Positions 34,930 to 46,599 of a stretch of 62,000 nt of DNA are shown in pieces. The DNA is from Symbiodinium natans (lineage: Eukaryota; Sar; Dinophyceae; Suessiales; Symbiodiniaceae). The DNA is taken from NCBI GenBank assembly GCA_905221605.1, contig CAJNDS010002186.1:5001-67000 (forward strand), given 5' to 3'. Both the position numbers and the translations under genes were made by a program. The first letter of the stretch is position 1, and each line of letters begins with the position of its first letter. Below the pieces are notes generated by a model, which did not search any database, was not told the DNA's origin, and saw only the letters and a program-made list of their open reading frames with translations.

Positions 34930-36358
34930 CAACACTCTGACTCTGAATTCTCTGACAGCTCCAAACCGATTCATACGGAGAGACACATGGCGTCGTTGCG
35001 TGGCAGCAGTCATGGCAAGAGGCTCAAGTTCCAGCCCGACGCAATTTCTTGATTTGCGCAGTCCGCCACCTTTTCCAGCGTAGTCCGCAGAGTCCGCATT
35101 CCGCCTTTCCGTTTTCTGCAGCAGCTATAGCACTTTGGGCAAATGCCACTGTGAAGCCCGGCCACGGTTCAGTCCGGCAGGAAAGGCTCTAGGATGCTCT
35201 AGGTCCTGGAATGTCCTGGATGCTGGATCTGGCGATGCTATGAAGAAAGCGGGACAGTGCAGGCAAAGTCTTTGGCAACCTTTCGCGCCTCGCATGCAGA
35301 CCAGGAGTCGTGAATTCTATTTACCAAATCAGGTCAAACGGAGGAGTGTCGACCGTACAATTTGAGAAAAGCGACTGACAGCGACACTCCGCTGTCTTCG
35401 CATGAAAGTGGCATGCTAAACCAAGGCACTACTTGCCTGAAGCAACACCTCCTGCAGCTGAACCTTGGAAGTCTACAGGCCAAGCCTAAATGCCTGCCCA
35501 AGCGAAGAGCAACATACAGAGCTCTTTGCCAGGAACCCAAACAGTGACGTGCAGAACAGCAGCTGCATAAACCTAGGCGTGGCGCTCTAGATCCGACTTA
35601 ACTGCGCGCGAGCATGCATCTCGCAGGCGCGCCACATGGTGCGACTGTACAGAGCACAAGACGATTGCTCACCACATAACTGATATCAGATGATAGCAAG
35701 AGCCCACAGCACAGGCGCCTCGACCAGAATGCTGCCTGAGCCCCTCCTCTGGCTCAGCTGCATGATACCACGGCACATTCCCTCCGCACCTGTGCCCTCA
35801 ATTGGCCGTGTGTCCAGCTAGCAGCTAGCAATGGAATGGAAATTGAAGCAATATTTGGAGGGGCTGGAGGCAATGTCCTCGAGCGAGATCCCAGCGTGAA
35901 GCAAGCATACTGCTCTTTATCTACGAAGGCGCCCTGCATGTTAGACATCAGCGCGGCACGGTTGGCATAGTGGGCGCAAGGCATCTTGTACGTGCTGTGA
36001 AAAATTGTGCTCGACGCCAGCATGGTCCGAGGGCCTGCTTAAAAACAGGAGGGGCCAGGGGAATCAGGATGCTCGAACAGCCTTGAGGCCAGCGGTGTAG
36101 GTCTCGTACTTAGCTCCAGCAGCAACCAAAACCTTCAAAGCGGCAGTCTCCCATCGAAGGGCTCCTCGCCGAAGATCATGCCATTGTCGACGTTGACCCC
36201 CACGGGTGTCGTGGTGGCTCTTGTACGTGCTGCCGTCCGTAATCAAGCCAGGGGCATGCTCCCGCAGAAGTTGATCACTGGAGGTCCCGAGCGATTGACG
36301 CCATCCTTGCTACAGGCCGAGTGGATGTGTGAAGCAATGAGTCCGACTGCCAAGGACA
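34930..36358. other. No confident gene
   Basis: Short frames only. A hydrophobic minus-strand segment at 36376-36305 (IALLVSLAVGLIASHIHSAC) could be a signal peptide or membrane anchor near the CBM1 fragment. Confidence 0.35.
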
Positions 36359-36660
36359 CTAGCAGTGCAATGCATGCCGCTGTGGCTGCGGGGCTGCGGC
36401 AGTGGCTTCACTGTCGCGATTGCTGGGGAACGACTGAACCAGCGTGTTGAAGCTGAGCTCACTGAACATGTGGTAGCACTCATCCTCTGGCACGGGCTTC
36501 GCCTTCTCTGGCTGCGCAGTGGAACCCTTGGGCACGCACTGCGTGTACCAGGAGTTCATCTGCGAGCAGCTGAAGCCAAACGGCAGCATGTCGGACCGGT
36601 CCAGCCAGCGCCGCCACATTGGACCCACGCAGTGGCATAAGCGGCACCGGCATCAAAGAT
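36359..36660 (-). CDS. CBM1 (fungal-type cellulose-binding) fragment, frameshifted
   Basis: The minus strand reads AWVQCGGAGWTGPTCC (36630-36583). After a one-base frame change it reads PFGFSCSQMNSWYTQCVPKG. Together these reproduce the CBM1 consensus W.QCGG.GW.GPT.C....C...N.WY.QC, including the Cys and aromatic residues that form the disulfides and the cellulose-binding face. The frame then continues as a Pro/Ala-containing tail to 36359. The frameshift sits in TGCTGCCG, where one C seems to be missing. No catalytic glycosidase domain was found nearby. It is a secreted-protein module by family knowledge. A pseudogene or a sequence error are both possible. Confidence 0.6.
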
Positions 36661-38515
36661 GGGTAACGCGGCAGCATAAATTACTAAAGGTCGAAGAGAG
36701 AGACCGGAGCACCATGCCTGCGGAGACACCTCCAGCAAGATGCTCTGTGCAGACTGTATAGAACCATCAGCAGCAACACGCATTCATCGAATTTCCGATA
36801 TATCACTGCTGCAATGCTGAGGTTGTGAAGATGACGGTGAACAGAAGCAGTGGAGGGGAAATTGGAACAGTCCTTGAAGTGTGGGCCTCGCAGCCGCCTC
36901 CCGGGCCCAACAGATTCTTCGCACAGAGATTAACAGAAGACGAAGAGCCCAACCCCTGGACCTTGATGTGGACCATGTGGACTGGACCGTCTCATCGCAC
37001 AAGCTCCTCAACCTTCACGGCGCAGATTTTGCCACGACCTGGACTGGCTCGCCCGAAACGCGACTTGATGCTGTCTCTGTACCCGCCTCAAATCGCTTTT
37101 GCCACAACTTGGGCATTGCTGCACGTGCTTCCAGGAGATCCTGTGCAGCACTTCTGAATCTTTTCAATATACTCCGTACAGCATTAAACCTCCAATGTCG
37201 GCTAAGTTTCATAGGAACACATAAGATTCCCTCTTTGAATTGCCGGACAGGTCTAGAATTCCAAAGCGTTCCACTGAAAACTACAGGAAACCTCAGAAGG
37301 CTAGGAGCTATATGGTTAGCTGCGAATTTCCATGGATAAAGTATGCAGATGCAGCAGCACTGCCATTGAAACATATTGAAGCTACAGCATGGATTTCCAT
37401 CAAGGCGCATCTGAAAGTTTTAGCGGTCGGGGCTTGGGTGCTTGTGTGGGGAATTGCTGAGTGGTATCGGCCTTAAAGACCTATGCAGTCGTACTAAACT
37501 GATCCTGGCAATCAGAAGAGGACTTTGACTTTGTTTGCCGGCCATCCACCCTTGCTACGACATTCCTGCCTCAGGCTCCGATCTGCTACGAAAGGCTAAC
37601 AAAGGGCTGGCAAAGCTAGAGAAAGTTAGGGAAAGTACGGAAAGCAAGTTTTCCTGGGTTTTCGGGGAAGCCCCCCCGCCCCCTCCCTAACCGCAGGCTC
37701 GGCTAGTCGCAAACAAGATTTTCGCCAATTCTGCTTTGGCGACAATAGATTGCCAGACCCCCTCAGCCCTACACGCTACACCCAGCAACCCTGCAGCTTT
37801 CCAAAGATTTCAACGGAGTAGACCATCTGTTGAGGTTTCCATCACGCAAAATGTAAATCAGCAGTCTTCACCTCAAGTCACAGTGGCAAAAGAACATATC
37901 AAAGCTGACCTCAGAGCGCCCACTCGGAGTCTCTCGGCCCTCTCTGTCACAGTGTTGGGCCTTGATCACGACATCCACTGCAGGGTCAGCATGCTGCGGA
38001 ATGTCGTGCAGCAAAGCTGCTTCGCCTGGACACAAGTGTTGGCAATCACTCGAGTAGCTATCTTACCGGGCCCGCAGGGCCTGCTGTCATTGCTGTCACA
38101 GTCGCCTCGCTCTGGGCTTTCTGGTTCTGCTCCTTCTGCGGAGCTGAGGCAAGTTCTGCAGTAAACGGCTATCGGCCTGTGCCTTGAACTCGTCTACCAG
38201 GACGGTACGTATGCCAAGCGCCTGATGCAGATGCTACGGCGATGTGCTGTGCTGGTTCAATGGTAAGTATTGGACACCTTAGGACATAAGAGGACCCGCA
38301 GGGTCATTAAGAAACACAAGCGGCGCTTGCAACAGTCGTTCAAAAACCCGCAAGAAGCGACGTAACTAGCTCGTCTTTTCTGATGTACGCTTGCAAGATG
38401 TATGAAGCCGACCGGATATTCGCAGAACATCCGCAGAGAACAGGCACTACGAGTGCGTTTTGGAGTTGCAGCGAAGCGAAACCACTTCTGGGAAAAACAA
38501 TTATTAAGAGGTGAA
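36661..38515. other. No recognisable gene
   Basis: A plus-strand frame at 36881-37339 is open for 150 codons but lacks domains, exon signals or repeats. Confidence 0.4.
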
Positions 38516-38519
38516 GTGA

Positions 38520-38900
38520 TTCATGGGTGGAGAAGTTTCTCGTGAGCTTTTTGTTTTGGGGGTGGAAAAACCTTTATTTCCCTATTTGTTGTTTATGTTT
38601 TTACGAGGATCCCTCTACTTTCTCGGCAAATCTCGATATTTTCTTTATTCTCTCAGAGGAAAACCTCTACTTTCCTTGGTTTCCCTAGGAAAAACTCTAT
38701 GGCTTCAGGAACACTCTATGGCCTCTGCATTATAATCGGTTCTTTTCCTGGGAAAAGCCCTATTGCCTCTGAATTTTCACAGATTCTTAATTTGCATGAG
38801 ATTCGCATGAACTTCTTGGCTTTCCCTAAGAAGACTCTATTGCCTCTGTATTTTGATGCGTTTTTGCCTAGGGAAAACTCTATCGCCTCTGCATTTTTTA
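38520..38900. repeat. Left arm of fold-back repeat region
   Basis: Degenerate tandem units of about 60-80 bases containing GGAAAA.CTCTA and GCCTCTGCATTTT. Related words such as GTAGAGGTTTTCC occur in reverse complement at 39395-39545. Confidence 0.6.
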
Positions 38901-38924
38901 AGATTCCTACTGACCAGCAGCCCC

Positions 38925-39285
38925 GGATGCAAACACAATGCTCGCAAGACGGGTTTGGAAAGGATTCCGATGCATTAAATGCAAGTTCTCTTCGGAAGCG
39001 GGGGGTTGGGGCGGGGGGGGGCACCCTCCAGTTGCAAACACGATGCTCGCAAGACGGGGTTTGACAGGACGGGTTTGCAAAGCCTTCCAATCCTTTCACG
39101 CAAGTTCTCCTCTTTAATGCAAGTTATCTTCTTTTGGGCATGACGTAAACAAGATAAGCAGTGCGGGTGGGAAGGGGCCGCCCCCCCCCCCCCCCCCACC
39201 CCAATTGCAAACACAATGCTCGCAGACGGGTTTGGAAAGGATGCCTATGCTGCCTATGCTTTCAGGCAAGTTCTTTTCTGGGCTT
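38925..39285. repeat. Three diverged tandem units starting TGCAAACACAATGCTCGCA
   Basis: Copies begin near 38927, 39034 and 39206. Each continues GACGGGTTTGGAAAGGAT (the second is disrupted) and ends with GCAAGTTCT. They are separated by G- or C-runs, including 17 C at 39181-39197. Confidence 0.75.
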
Positions 39286-39389
39286 CCGTTTTCTTTCTTT
39301 CTTTATGCATTTCTTTTTTCAGTGTCCTTCTCTCATTATTCCTTCTCCTTCCTTTCCTTCCTTTCCTCTTCTTCCTCAATCCCCCCCAG

Positions 39390-39560
39390 CCCGAGGCCTC
39401 TTCCAGAAAGTAGAGGTTTCTCCTAGTTAGAACATGGAGTAAATTAAGGTTTTTCCCCGAACAAAGACGACGTATAGAGGCTTTCCGAGAGAGTAGAGGT
39501 TTTCCTAGCAGCAAAATACGCAAAAAAGAAAATAGAGCTTCTCCCCCCACCCAACCCCCC
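39390..39560. repeat. Right arm of fold-back repeat region
   Basis: Contains AGTAGAGGTTTCTCCTAG and GAGAGTAGAGGTTTTCCTAG, reverse-complementary to words at 38610-38700. Confidence 0.55.
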
Positions 39561-39599
39561 GCTCCCCCCAAAAAAGTTCGCGAGCATTGAAAATTAACA

Positions 39600-41870
39600 G
39601 TTGCAAAAAAAAACACATCCTGCGTACTTAATCGTGTTTGGCCATAAGAGCCTGAAGCCCTAAAGCGTAAGCGTCAAGACTCGAAAGCATTGCCGAGCAA
39701 ACCAATCCAAGTATGCTTTCGCTCCCGTCGTCTCCCCGGTCATAGATGACCTTGTGTTATCGCATGGTTCCATGACGGGGTGCCTGAACGCAGCCTTCAG
39801 CAGAACGATCTGCCTGTTATTTTGGGAGTGCCATTAACATCTATCTTTGCCTGAAACGGCAAGTCCTGATGACTCTGATCACATGTTTTACATCATGGTA
39901 GAACAGAACAGCTGCATAGACGCCTGTCTGTCATATCTGACAAGCACTTCTTGCTTAGGCTTTGCGAGTTTCAGCATGCTGCATGGGCCTTGCACGCGCG
40001 AATGTTCTTCATTGAGTCCTCCCAAGTACATGTACGGATTGATTTTGGGCTGATTGGCCAACCAGCACAGCGAGTCCTCAAACATCACCGTCTTTTGAGG
40101 CAGGGCTCCAATGCTGTCAAGAACTTGCTTGAATGCCTCAGTCTGCACGTTTCGACACTCGTCGATTTTTGAGCTGCGTACTAATCTACTTTAAGGGAGT
40201 TGTTTAGCTGGGGCTTAAGTGGACACTCAGCTGCTGAGAATCCCGTGATAGCTCTCCGTTTCCCATAGTATCTTGCAGCTGGGGGCTCAAGCCCCAAAGG
40301 GTTTTGCATCCATCCGGGCAAGCGGGCAAGGAAGCAGAGGCCAAATCAACTGCGTGCCATCACTTGGCTTATGCTGGCTTAATCAGCACGTCTTCAAAGA
40401 GGACTCCGAGGAGCTTTTGCAGCCTTCCGGACTCGTAAATGCTGTCAACTAGTGACCGTTCAGATGAACAGAGAGCGCTCTCCTTTTGGGACTGTTCGCG
40501 GTGACCGCTAACCTCTTGAAAGCAACAATCAACCTCACACGGTGAGGGGTCGCCGGTCAACGCCAGGCAAATAAGGCAGAAACAACATGCTGTTGAAAAA
40601 ACCTCTCATGCCAACAGCAACTACCGTACCAGACAGCTTATGGGGCTCGGTCGATGGTCCTCCCCAACGCAACTCGTGCGAGATCTCCAATAACTCCAGC
40701 CTACTTTCAGCCGTGCTTCTTCCGGCTGCGGCTTGCAGGCAGGAAGCACATCCTGCGCACCATTTGCACGCATATGCATGCATTCAGTACTGGAGTATAC
40801 TGGAGTGGTCTTTTGATGTCTTGGGGCCTCAACAGCGAAGATGTGGTCGTCTGGGAAGAGAGCACGAAGGCCCAGCTTGTCCAAGCAGCAAAGAGCGTAC
40901 CTGCAAATATTCATACTCTGAGTTAGAGCGGCGTGTAGTGAAGAAGAAGGAATTGCATGAAGCCTGGCATGCCATGGTCTCTTCTTGAAACTCTCTCCTA
41001 TTCGGGACGTGGAGCATCGTGGAGCATCACGGGGCACTTGCGCGGCGAGTTTGTGAAAATTGCCACTTTGAGACCCACCTGGCACTCCGCAAGGCATTCT
41101 AAAGTCTAAGGTCCAAATAGGAGATGCTTGCCAAATCTCACCAAGCCTGAGCTAAGCTGTGGATCACCTCTGCTTGCCGAGGGTCTGGATGGATGAACCT
41201 GCAACTTCAACAGCAGGCAAGAATTGGTGGTCCAGATACGGGCAATCTGCCATGGGATGATGCACGACAAGGAGCAAGCTCGCATGCTCCACAAGAGGCT
41301 AATCGTCAGTTTGGTCATCTTATTTTGGCGTTGTAGCTTGAAGAGGGCGGTGATGAATGCATCAACTGCGCCAAGAGTGGGGCTACAAGCCCCCTTTAAA
41401 TGACAAGAGCAGAGATGCGGAGGCAGCAATGATCCTCAGCAGGATCCTTCTGTTCAAGAAGCTGCGAATGCATGTACCCTTGTGAACTGCAGTGGAAATG
41501 CCGGACGTGAAAGACGCCAGGATCAGATGCGCTCGTCCAGGCTGCAGTGAACACTTGTCACGCAGCCAGCACAGAGCATTCTTCCGCGCCCGCTACCTGA
41601 AGGACTTAAGGCGCCTGGGTACTGAGGAGCATTCTTCTATCTTTCTGGCTGAGATCTTCATGGTACAGGCTGCCAACCCGGCGGCGACATGTGGTGACTC
41701 TACGTATGAGCTGAACAGCAGGCAGAAGAGTTGGGTAAAGAAGAGTCGCGGCCTCTCGAAGTCACAGTGATCTGCCCAAAACTGGCCCAATTCTTCCTGG
41801 CACGGCATAGGATGTCACTGTACAGCATTATACAGCTCAGGGCAGCTCTTGCACGGGACTCCTGCCGGAA
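39600..41870. other. No recognisable gene
   Basis: Short frames on both strands without domains. This may be the 3' flank of the HAD-like gene. Confidence 0.4.
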
Positions 41871-41874
41871 AGGC

Positions 41875-42604
41875 TTAGGCAATCTTCCATCCTGCCGCTG
41901 ACGCACCCGAGCAACCAGTTCCAGCATCAACTGCTACCGCAAGAGCCAATTGCGAATCCTTCGTTGCCATGTTGAGGCCCTTCATCGTGGAGTGGTATCG
42001 CCTAGGCAAGACTTCAATGGATTCATGGCATGCGCTGAGCCACAAAAAACCTAAGTTGATGCCGTGTTGCTGGAAGTACTCATCTCGAAGAGTTTTGGCA
42101 GACTGCATGGAGTCAAACCCCAGGTAGTCCATCATGAACTTGCAGACGACCTGCATAAATGATATACCCTACGGTTGGTCCTCATTCCAGATGCTCTTGG
42201 CCCTTTTGCTTGCTCTCTGGTCGGTGGTCTACTCTTGTATAGAATGAACGGTCTACACATCTACCGTTGCCTCGGGAGCAAGCTTGAAAAATCGATTGCC
42301 ACATCAATCGTGGTTTGTTAGGTGTGTGGCCGGGCCTAGCAATTGCATGCCATCTGGCAAAATCGTTCGAGACTTACTACGAGTATGTTGCTTCAATGCG
42401 TGGGGCCAGCATGCATTTATCATTCGGCAACACAAGGACTGCGACTACAGGGAGACAGTGCGATCGCGATTCCTCAAAGCGGAGTTCAGTTGAGTCGTTG
42501 TTAGCTTGCTCGTCACACCCTTCATGCCGTCATTGTCAGCCTCGCCATTTCGATGATCTGAGAAGCCGGTGCTCACAGGGTAGAGCGTATCATCTAGATC
42601 AAAC
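41875..42604 (-). CDS. HAD-family pyrimidine 5'-nucleotidase-like (SDT1/PHM8 type)
   Basis: Exon 42604-42541 follows CTCCCAG|G and reads FDLDDTLYPVSTGFSDHRNG, ending GAG|GC. Exon 42150 to about 42063 follows TTATGCAG|G and reads VVCKFMMDYLGFDSMQSAKT and LRDEYFQQHG. They join in frame. The first is HAD motif I (DLDDTLYP, nucleophile Asp and the second Asp), the second is the helical cap beginning of pyrimidine 5'-nucleotidases. STMKGLNMA near 41985 resembles the following T..GL segment, but its exon boundary is unclear. Motifs II-IV (Ser/Thr, Lys, DD) were not found further downstream. Family role: dephosphorylating nucleoside monophosphates or related small phosphates. The first coding exon and the C-terminus are missing from what can be read. 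Confidence 0.65.
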
Positions 42605-42999
42605 CTGGGAGTCTTCAGAAGCTGTTGCAGAACATCAATCATGGCACAGTCGTTCATTTCACTCGGTTATCTATTCCTTTGCCAAGCAGCAAGATGGCAT
42701 CGATTTCAGCCATCGCTGCACAGAAAAGATTGCGTTGTGCGTTGCAGTTGTCTTATGACTTAATGCCAGAGCATGACAGACACAAGAGGATCCTGAGAAA
42801 GTGTGATGCCAGTATGCCGCAAGCCTCTACAGCCTTACTGATAGTCATGACTTTGGTGAGCTGCAAGCTGTTGGCCCTGGAAGACATGTTGCGGCTCTCA
42901 GGCTTATAAGCTTGAATCAGCTGATCGCACGGCGACTTCAGTTCATTGGAGGACAAGGCACGACATGAACCACAGGACACGAAAAGTCGTTGGGGTCAC

Positions 43000-43638
43000 G
43001 ATGGAGTGCCGCAGAAGGCTTTCAGCTTGGTTTCTTTGCTGGGAACCTCGAGGAGCAGAGGCCACCATGGAACTTCACTCAGCGCGTGACATCTTTCCCT
43101 TGCTCCATACTATCCCAGACATTCCCATATCAACACAACAGGGGCACGTGTGCTGCGAAGCCAAAATCGATGATCTTGACTCCTTCTCGACCTGGCTTAT
43201 GTCACCATCCAACGTCAGTGCTCAGGCTCATTCAGGCAGCCTTTGTCCAGAAGCACGTTCTCGAGCCTGCATGCAACGATCTCCCAAACACGTGCGGAAA
43301 GGCACAACCGAAATGACCATAACTTGCTACAACTGGAAGGCGGAAAGCCAGGCTTCAAATCACGATGTGCCACCATCCGCTCGTGGCACACGGACACGCC
43401 CTCCACGACCTAAGCATATTGCCAAGCTTTCCCAGCAAGTCCGACAATCCCCAGAATGCCAGGCCTGTCGGTAGTACAGACGTGCAGCCTGTCAAGCTGC
43501 AACAATGTGATCATGCTCTTTTGTGGGAACTTCAACCACTTGTCCCATGTCAATCTGCTTTGTATTGTAGACCTGCTCGGAAAGCTTGTGGCAGGGTTGG
43601 CGGTGTGAGAAGGCCCGCAAGGACTCTCCGTCCACGAG
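43000..43638 (-). CDS. Ser/Thr protein kinase core (subdomains V-VIII, five exons)
   Basis: Five exons join in frame: 43638-43573 LVDGESLRAFSHRQPCHKLSEQ without its last residues; 43409-43354 VVEGVSVCHERMVAHRDL; 43266-43241 KLENVLLDKG; 43191-43148 REGVKIIDFGFAAH; 43046-43000 VPSKETKLKAFCGTPS. Spliced, this gives the canonical HRDLKLENVLLD loop, DFG and FCGTPS activation segment of CAMK/AMPK-like kinases. Donors are GT, GC, GC, GT and GT, and acceptors end AG|G. The intron 43240-43192 is only 49 nt. The N-lobe (glycine loop, VAIK) was not seen in 1.5 kb upstream, and no APE/D.W exon appears before the HAD gene 396 bp downstream. So the gene is either truncated or has long introns. Confidence 0.8.
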
Positions 43639-43712
43639 CTGCGCAGGACAGGCTGTGGAACAACACAAGACGCAGACCACAGTGCAACATCAGCAACATC
43701 AGGCCCAAGCTG

Positions 43713-43747
43713 AAACCCTAAACCCTAAACCCTAAACCCTAAACCCT
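43713..43747. repeat. Five perfect CCCTAAA telomere-like units
   Basis: Perfect tandem CCCTAAA, lying about 75 bp upstream (in transcription sense) of the first recognised exon of the kinase core, presumably in an intron or at its truncation point. Confidence 0.95.
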
Positions 43748-43749
43748 GA

Positions 43750-45080
43750 GACCCGGACAAACTTGATCCGTCAAATGCACCAGGCGAGGAAGTGAAACCA
43801 CCGATGGTAAGCGAGCTTTTGACGAACTTTTTCACGACTGCGCTCAATCATGATGCCAGCATGTGCATCTGCATGCTGCTGCAGCCCCTACGCACTCAAA
43901 CCACGCCTGTACAGAGACTATCATTATAGCATTATCAACACGGTAGCTGAAAGGGCGGTGCTCACGGACGGCTCGCTGACGGGTCGCAACCACCGGAGTC
44001 TACACAGCGCTAGGGCGAAGTTGCATGTCTCCGTTGCGCTTCCAAACGAAGCCTAAGCCTGACATCTGCAAACAGCTTTTACGCCTGAGCTTCCTGTATT
44101 GTAACCCCTGGCATCTGAACAATTTACTTTCGAACTCAAGCTTGACAAGAATTCCAATCCGCTGAGGCCGGAGGCCTGAGTCGTTTAGGTCGTGTGGGAA
44201 CCGTGCAATTGAAGGTCTAGTTCTTGGGACCGGAATGGGTACCGGCGGACGATGTGTCAGGATTAGGGGTGCCAGCCAACCCCTTTATGCCATGTACGCC
44301 ACATCAAAAGTGCGTCTTGTAGGCAGGTCCCTGGCCCCCTCCCCTGCTCTGGGCCTCATTCCTTCCACAAATGCTCCTTTCCCTCTGCCCCCCTTCCCAA
44401 CCCCGCCAACCCTGCCCGCGGATTTGGTTGGCGGCCTCACCCTGGCGCGTTCAACTATGGACCCTTCCTTGGCGAGCGTACTTCTAATCATTGTAGTCGC
44501 AAGTGGGAAGGTGGTCGGGGCATTGGCAGTGGCTGCAGTCTAGAGCTAGTGCCACTGTCCCCTGTTTTCCGACTGGTGTCTAGAAGGTCTTGCCAAGGAG
44601 GATGAAAAAGGCCTTGCCTACTGAAGCACAAACAGGGCAAACAGGGTTCAGTTGGCATCTTTGTACATGACCTCGCACTCAGCGCTCAAATGATGGGCAT
44701 CTGCTGTGAGGACTGAGGTGACAAGGACGCTGCTGCCGCCGCTGTCGTAGCCGCAGACGTCGATGATGGATAAGCGGCTGCTGCCGCCTCCATGGTGACA
44801 TTATGTGACATTCACTTGCAATCATCGAAAACAACCATCTGTAGTCCTCTTTTCGACATCGAAGTCATTCCTACAAAAAGGAAGTATCCCCTCTGAGCCC
44901 TGGTGCCGACATGCGTCGGCATTTGTACTGTAGAGGTGAAGTACGAGGTGTGTTGCAGCGGCGCTTCTCGTTTAACTGCTTCAGTGCTAGTACGTTTTAG
45001 GGCTTCTAGGTCATGCGAGTCAGGGCTTAGCTCAGGACAGCGATTTTTTCCTTATGAGGGAGGGGGAAGGGGGCGGAGGC
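43750..45080. other. No recognisable gene
   Basis: No kinase N-lobe exon or other domain was found on either strand. Confidence 0.4.
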
Positions 45081-45081
45081 A

Positions 45082-45131
<50 letters not shown>
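45082..45131. repeat. Uninterrupted run of 50 G
   Basis: Fifty consecutive G on the plus strand. The length may be inaccurate for technical reasons. Confidence 0.9.
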
Positions 45132-45132
<1 letters not shown>

Positions 45133-45151
45133 GACTCGCAGGAGGACTGGG

Positions 45152-45308
45152 GAGCATAAGAAAAGCCAGGCTTGAATTGAAAATAGCTACCGAAACGGTG
45201 GCATATCTGAGGGGTTCTGGAGCATAAGAAAAAACGGCTCAGGAGAAGAGCTTGGAACGGCTTCTGGGGCACAAGAAGAATCTTATGAACTGTACAGCAT
45301 AAGAAAAC
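45152..45308. repeat. Four spaced copies of AGCATAAGAAAA
   Basis: AGCATAAGAAAA or a near form (GGCACAAGAAGAA) occurs near 45153, 45221, 45268 and 45296, at spacings of about 68, 47 and 28 bases. It is a diverged repeat just 3' of the G run. Confidence 0.5.
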
Positions 45309-46167
45309 AGAGTCCTTTAATCGCTGATTTGGTGGAGGATGTTCTTGGGTCTTTGGCTTGTTGGCATCAGAGTTGAGTGCCTACCTAAGCTTCATTTCCC
45401 ACACGCGCTTGGCTTGCATGCTTACTGCGTGCTTTTGCAGAAAAGCTTACTTTGCATGCATTGTAGCCCCCGAAGCACGAGCCGCGATGGAGGCATTCCA
45501 AGGGCTCAAAACGCATTCATTCTCGCTTTGATACAAACTCCCCAAACTGTGGAAGGGTTCAACGCCGCGGCCAGCGCTCGCCGCCCGCACAACGCGTTGT
45601 TCTCGGAGCCTGCAGATGCTCCCGCATTTTGGAGGAACAACCGCGCTCTCGCCCAAGATCGGGCGTGGCCTCGCTCACCGTTCTCGAAACTGCGATCGCT
45701 TTTGGACGTCTGGGCTCAGGAAATGCGGATCTCTGTCGCTTGTGGACTTCTAGGCTCATGGTCTCTTACTGTTTGGGGCCTGAGCTGTCATAATACATTG
45801 AAAGTTCACGCCTGGCTGCTAACCCGAAAATTGCACTTCCCACGTCTACGTGATAGCGTCGACAGTGCATGCAGGAAGCGTCATTCTCCAGATGATGGTG
45901 AAACCACAGCATTGCCTTCTGATTAATTGCAAGCAGCTGCCGATGACAGACGAGAGATTCTCAAAGTCCCAAGAATTCTCTTGTCCATGATCCTATGATG
46001 CCTGGCATGTCTAATGGAAGTCTGGTCGATGTTTAATCCTCCCCCGACCTCACATACCTCACCATCTCGTGGAGCTGGAGCAGGCGCATGTGGTGCAGGC
46101 GCCACAGCCGCGCTGGCTGGTGCCTTTTCTACTCGCCATGGAGCTCTCCACAACTCCCACGACTCTC

Positions 46168-46492
46168 TCACTCGGAGACTCTCAGATTCTGCGATGTGTG
46201 TGATGCTGGCATAGTACCTGCTGGCATGCTGGCAAGCTCCGAGCTCGCGGCACCATCTAGGAGAGCCACTGTGGTGCTGTGGGCGGCTCTCAGGTTGTCA
46301 AGCTGAGCCTGCAAACTGCACCACGAGCACGGAGCGGAAGATACGAAGGCAAGCGCATAGGTTGAGAAGGTTGAGGCATAGCTTGAGGCCGCCTTCACGC
46401 TGGAGTCGCCCAGAAAGTCACCGTATGCCTGGCAGAAATCATCCAACCTGGGAGCCGCCACCGTCACAGTTACGGCTGTCGAAGTGCGTTCC
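46168..46492 (-). CDS. Possible terminal exon, unidentified
   Basis: Acceptor CCCCGCAG|G is followed by an open frame ERTSTAVTVTVAAPRLDDFC, then LGDSSVKAASSYASTFSTYA, and AQLDNLRAAHSTTVALLDGA, ending with a stop at 46168. It is Ala/Ser-rich. The upstream intron carries a GAT/GAC microsatellite. No family is recognised. Internal AG|G and AG|GC sites mean it may be several exons. Confidence 0.35.
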
Positions 46493-46508
46493 TGCGGGGG
46501 ATGATAAC

Positions 46509-46537
46509 GATGATGATGATGATGACGACGACGACGA
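46509..46537. repeat. GAT/GAC trinucleotide repeat
   Basis: GATGATGATGAT followed by GACGACGACG. Confidence 0.9.
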
Positions 46538-46599
46538 TTCTCTGTTTATGATGACAATAATGATGATGCAATGATGCTAATGGAGGTGGTGATGACGAC

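Noticed and set aside
36881-37339. Plus-strand frame of 152 codons
   Set aside because: No recognisable motif, and opposite to the direction of all supported genes.
45339-45926. Plus-strand frame of 195 codons
   Set aside because: Open, but without domain, splice context or compositional bias. Minus-strand frames of similar quality overlap it.
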